The notes under the pieces were generated by a model. It ran no database searches. It was not told the DNA's origin and was given only the letters and a program-made list of their open reading frames with translations. The translations under genes and the position numbers were made by a program. A DNA stretch of 64,000 nt from the NCBI GenBank assembly GCA_039621445.1, contig CP154957.1, forward strand, positions 31,948,399 through 32,012,398, read 5' to 3'. The DNA comes from Euglena gracilis (taxonomy: Eukaryota; Euglenida; Euglenophyceae; Euglenales). Below, piece by piece: positions 61,311 to 64,000 of this stretch. How positions within the stretch are numbered: the first letter of the stretch is position 1; the number at the start of each line of letters is the position of its first letter.

Positions 61311-62075
61311 CCTTTACAATTTTTGACAGAAACCACCCAGAAGTTGCCAAAAATGATTGAAAATGTGCATTCAATTTTTTTTCATGCAAAAACTTGTGGG
61401 CGCTTTTTGTTTTGTTTGCTTTTTTTAAAAAACATTGTTAGAATAAAAAAAACAAAAAAAACATCAACGTCAAAAAACGTAAAAAAAAGCCCGGCCCACT
61501 ATGGTTCCCCTGCCGTTATCCAGCTACTGTCCGCTGTTCCTTCTGTCTTTCCGCCAGCCCCTCCTTCTGTCCCCTTGTGTCCGCGTTGTGGTGGGGGCTA
61601 GGCGCGCCGCTCGCCCCCCCCCCTCACCCCCCCCCCCCGCCGTGCCTAGTCTCCGGCATACTTGGCATTTTTTGTTTTTTTAAAAAAAAACAAAGCAACG
61701 TGGTTTTTTTTATTAAAAAAACGCCAAAAAACATCAAAAAAAACAAAAGGAAAATTTCATTGAAAAAACTCGTTATGAAACACCCAAACCATACTTCGAA
61801 TCCTACTAAGTTCAAAAATTGCTAAAAAAATGGTCAAAAACATTCAAAAAATGCAAAAAAATGCAATTTTAGAACTTTTTTTCATTTTTTGTTTTAGGAA
61901 ATATTTGGCAGAAATGCCCCAAAACTTGCCAAAAATGATTGAAAATATGCATTCAAAAAATTTTCCGAGCAAAACCTTGTTGGCGTTTTTTTGTTTTTTT
62001 TAAAAAAACATTGTTAGAATTAAAAAAACAAAAAAAACAAAGTCCAAAAAAAAACAGGTTGCCAACTATGGTCTC
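61311..62075. repeat. Two related A/T-run repeats ending in ACTATGGT
   Basis: Positions 61340-61505 and 61915-62075 share gccaaaaatgattgaaaat.tgcattca, a T-run/A-run hairpin, acattgttagaat and a final actatggt. Positions 61700-61830 match 49965-50050. Confidence 0.65.
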
Positions 62076-62113
62076 CGGTGTACGTGCTTTTGCTACCACG
62101 GATGTTCCTCAGG

Positions 62114-62212
62114 CAAAGAGTGTTGTTTGCTCCATTTGCGGCGAGGTCTATCATTTCGTCTGTGCAGATTTACGTCATGCTCCGAAGAAAGCATGGGTTT
62201 GTGCGGGTTGAG
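62114..62212 (+). other. PHD-finger-like exon or relic
   Basis: After a possible acceptor, GTTCCTCAG, the plus strand encodes VVCSICGEVYHFVC.DLRHAPKKAWVCAG and then a stop. This resembles the second half of the PHD finger at 54221-54814 (VVCDACGLAYHFHC.DLRRPPK). The last cysteine of the pattern is missing unless GCGG/GTTGAG is a splice donor. Confidence 0.5.
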
Positions 62213-62379
62213 TGCACACACTCCTGAGTTCCTGTGACACACTCCTGGAACAGCCATCAGAACACCTTTCGCTTGGTACCCACAGAACTCAGCCAGATTG
62301 CAAAGCGCCCTCAAAATCATCGATCGCATTTTCCGCATTTTTCGGACCCCATTTGCATATCTGAAATTCCACTTTTCAG

Positions 62380-62670
62380 CTGCCATGTTGCCCATCGATC
62401 GAAAGCTCTTCTCAAGGGCTTTCAGCAGATGGCCTTAGATTTCTGCCATGCTGCGTGGTATTCTATTTCAGAAATTCTCCAAAATTGGCCAAAAGGAAAT
62501 TGTTGCTCAAAAAACCCCAATTTTTGGCCCAAGACCACCCAAAAACTGCTAAAATATGAATGCCACCTGTCTACAAACCCTTTTGGACACTTTTTGGCAC
62601 TTTTTATTTTGGGTCCCCCAGACGCCGTTTTCACGCCCGAACCGGCGTCTGGGACGCCGGTTCGGCGCAC
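62380..62670. repeat. Dispersed repeat, second copy
   Basis: Related to 40322-40805 (shared tcgatcgaaagctctt, aaaaactgct, cactttttattttgg). It ends in an inverted pair, cgaaccggcgtctgggacgccggttcgg (62639-62666). Confidence 0.6.
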
Positions 62671-64000
62671 CGTTTATGCACATGGTGCTTTGGCGGGTTA
62701 GAAATGTACATTCCACATCGTCCCAAGGGGACTCAGTGCGGCGTTCTATGTACAACACGGATGCAGGTCAAACGGGAGAATGTGCATGTGCTTGTTACAC
62801 CATTGTGTACAAAAGGTGCAACCGGCAGCGTGTGAGCGTGCTTGTTATAAAGGTGAGGTGCGGTGGTAAGACGCGCAACCGCCGCGTGATCTTTATCGAG
62901 GTAATGGTAAGGAGCACTCTGCACCTTGTCCTCTTGTGTTGTTGATGTTGTGTTGTTGACCTTGGTCTCGAACATGTGCTTACGGTGACGATGATGTCAG
63001 ACCAAGGAGAGGATGGGAGTGTGAGGCGGGTTGGATTCATGTGGATGGGGTGGGTCCACCAAGCCCAACAGGTGGTGGGCGAAAAGATTTTTAATGGGAT
63101 TAAAGGAGGTGGCAACCGGCAGACAGTTTGACAGGTTGAACTATGCTCTTTTTCCTGACGATTTTCTTTCACGGTGGGTAGCACTGCTTCACCCAGACCG
63201 TGCCCCGGGCCCAGGGAAATAGTTCTTTTGGCCCTCGCCACAAGGAGAACCTCCTCGTGACTCCCTGTGCGCTCAAAGGTCAGCGGTAGCTAAACTGAGG
63301 GGTTTACAAAGAGGTGTTCGGTGATTGGGTGAGAGGTTAATGGAAAATGAGCGAGGCTCGTCTTCAATATAAAGTGCCAGGGCGTGTGTGTTGAACTATT
63401 CAAATCGCGAAATAAAAATTATTCCTAATTCCTGAGGTCCTTTTTGTTAGGAAGTAGTTGTCCTCGCGGTGATCGCGAAGCACTTGGGCAGCGGCCCTTA
63501 CGGTCCGAGCCGCCCGGAGGAGGGTCAGTCTGGGGGAACACATCTGTGGGGGATGGTCCAGTCTGTGGGGTGACACCCTGTGGAGATGAGCCACTCTGGC
63601 GGCGCTCTGGGACCAAGGTAACGACATTCTGAGGGGGAAAGAGAAACCCTGGCCAGGGACTTTAAATTGAAGGAAGTCTGATTCAAAGTCTTTATTTTGC
63701 TTGTCTGTGAAAAAATGGAGGGCCATGTAGTTCCCCAAAATGCCCAATGCCACTTTGGGGGGGGGTAATTCCCATAAAAGCCCAAAGGGCCACTCTGGGG
63801 GGGGGGGCACTCTGGGGGGGGATAAGGGTAGGGGTGACTACAACGCACCTATTTTTGGCCTACTTTGGGTCACTGATGGACAGGGAAAGCACAAAACAGG
63901 GTCAGAAGATACGGCTGGTGTCGGCACAGGGTCTAGAGAGTTTGTGGAGCTATGCGCGCTACACACAGGTCCGGGTCGCAGGAGAACGCCCGAGGGGTCT
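62671..64000. other. Right edge, no gene supported
   Basis: A plus-strand frame at 63031-63222 (RFLMGLKEVATGRQFDRLNY, LFPDDFLSRWVALLHP) looks coding-like but short. Positions 63530-63600 contain a tctgtgggg-type repeated phrase, and 63760-63830 G-run repeats. The rest shows nothing recognisable. Confidence 0.35.

Overview
The window is nuclear DNA of a eukaryote with a large, repeat-choked genome. Supporting this are genes split by GT-AG introns, several retrotransposon classes, terminal-inverted-repeat DNA elements with clean target-site duplications, long microsatellites (CATA, TG) and a short interstitial CCCTAA block. The taxon is not settled by the sequence. The mix of a methyltransferase-carrying Ty3 element, a DIRS element and ribonuclease-inhibitor-type LRR exons fits a protist or alga (for example a green alga, dinoflagellate or relative), but this is inference.

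Layout. Positions 1-9.8 kb hold a minus-strand Ty3/gypsy element: gag, then a pol whose N-terminus carries a cytosine-C5-methyltransferase-like domain, with an in-frame 918-bp tandem duplication of the RT-end/RNase H part and a frame-broken integrase running off the left edge. Positions 9.9-16.6 kb hold a DIRS-type tyrosine-recombinase retrotransposon (minus) and the 5' part of a second copy. A complete small LTR element (TRIM, 1,029 bp) sits inside the recombinase gene of the first. Positions 16.6-38 kb are the most gene-like part: a RAB6-interacting-golgin (GORAB) homologue in at least five exons, an unrecognised five-exon gene, candidate exons of unknown genes, and an LRR gene built from phase-1 exons of about 84 bp, all mixed with satellites and MITEs. 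Positions 38-64 kb are mostly repeats: three hAT-like elements with 8-bp duplications, G-run-rich repeat families, a degenerate Ty1/copia-like remnant, a TTAA-flanked element carrying two copies of a PHD-finger gene, minisatellites, a perfect 41-bp-arm palindrome, and a second PHD-like exon.

The genes do not form a pathway. The organisation is insertion within insertion: TRIM in DIRS, TTAA element in the copia-like remnant, and a hAT MITE in a duplicated segment whose empty copy is also present. Many coding frames break at G or C homopolymers, so some lesions may be assembly errors rather than true mutations.
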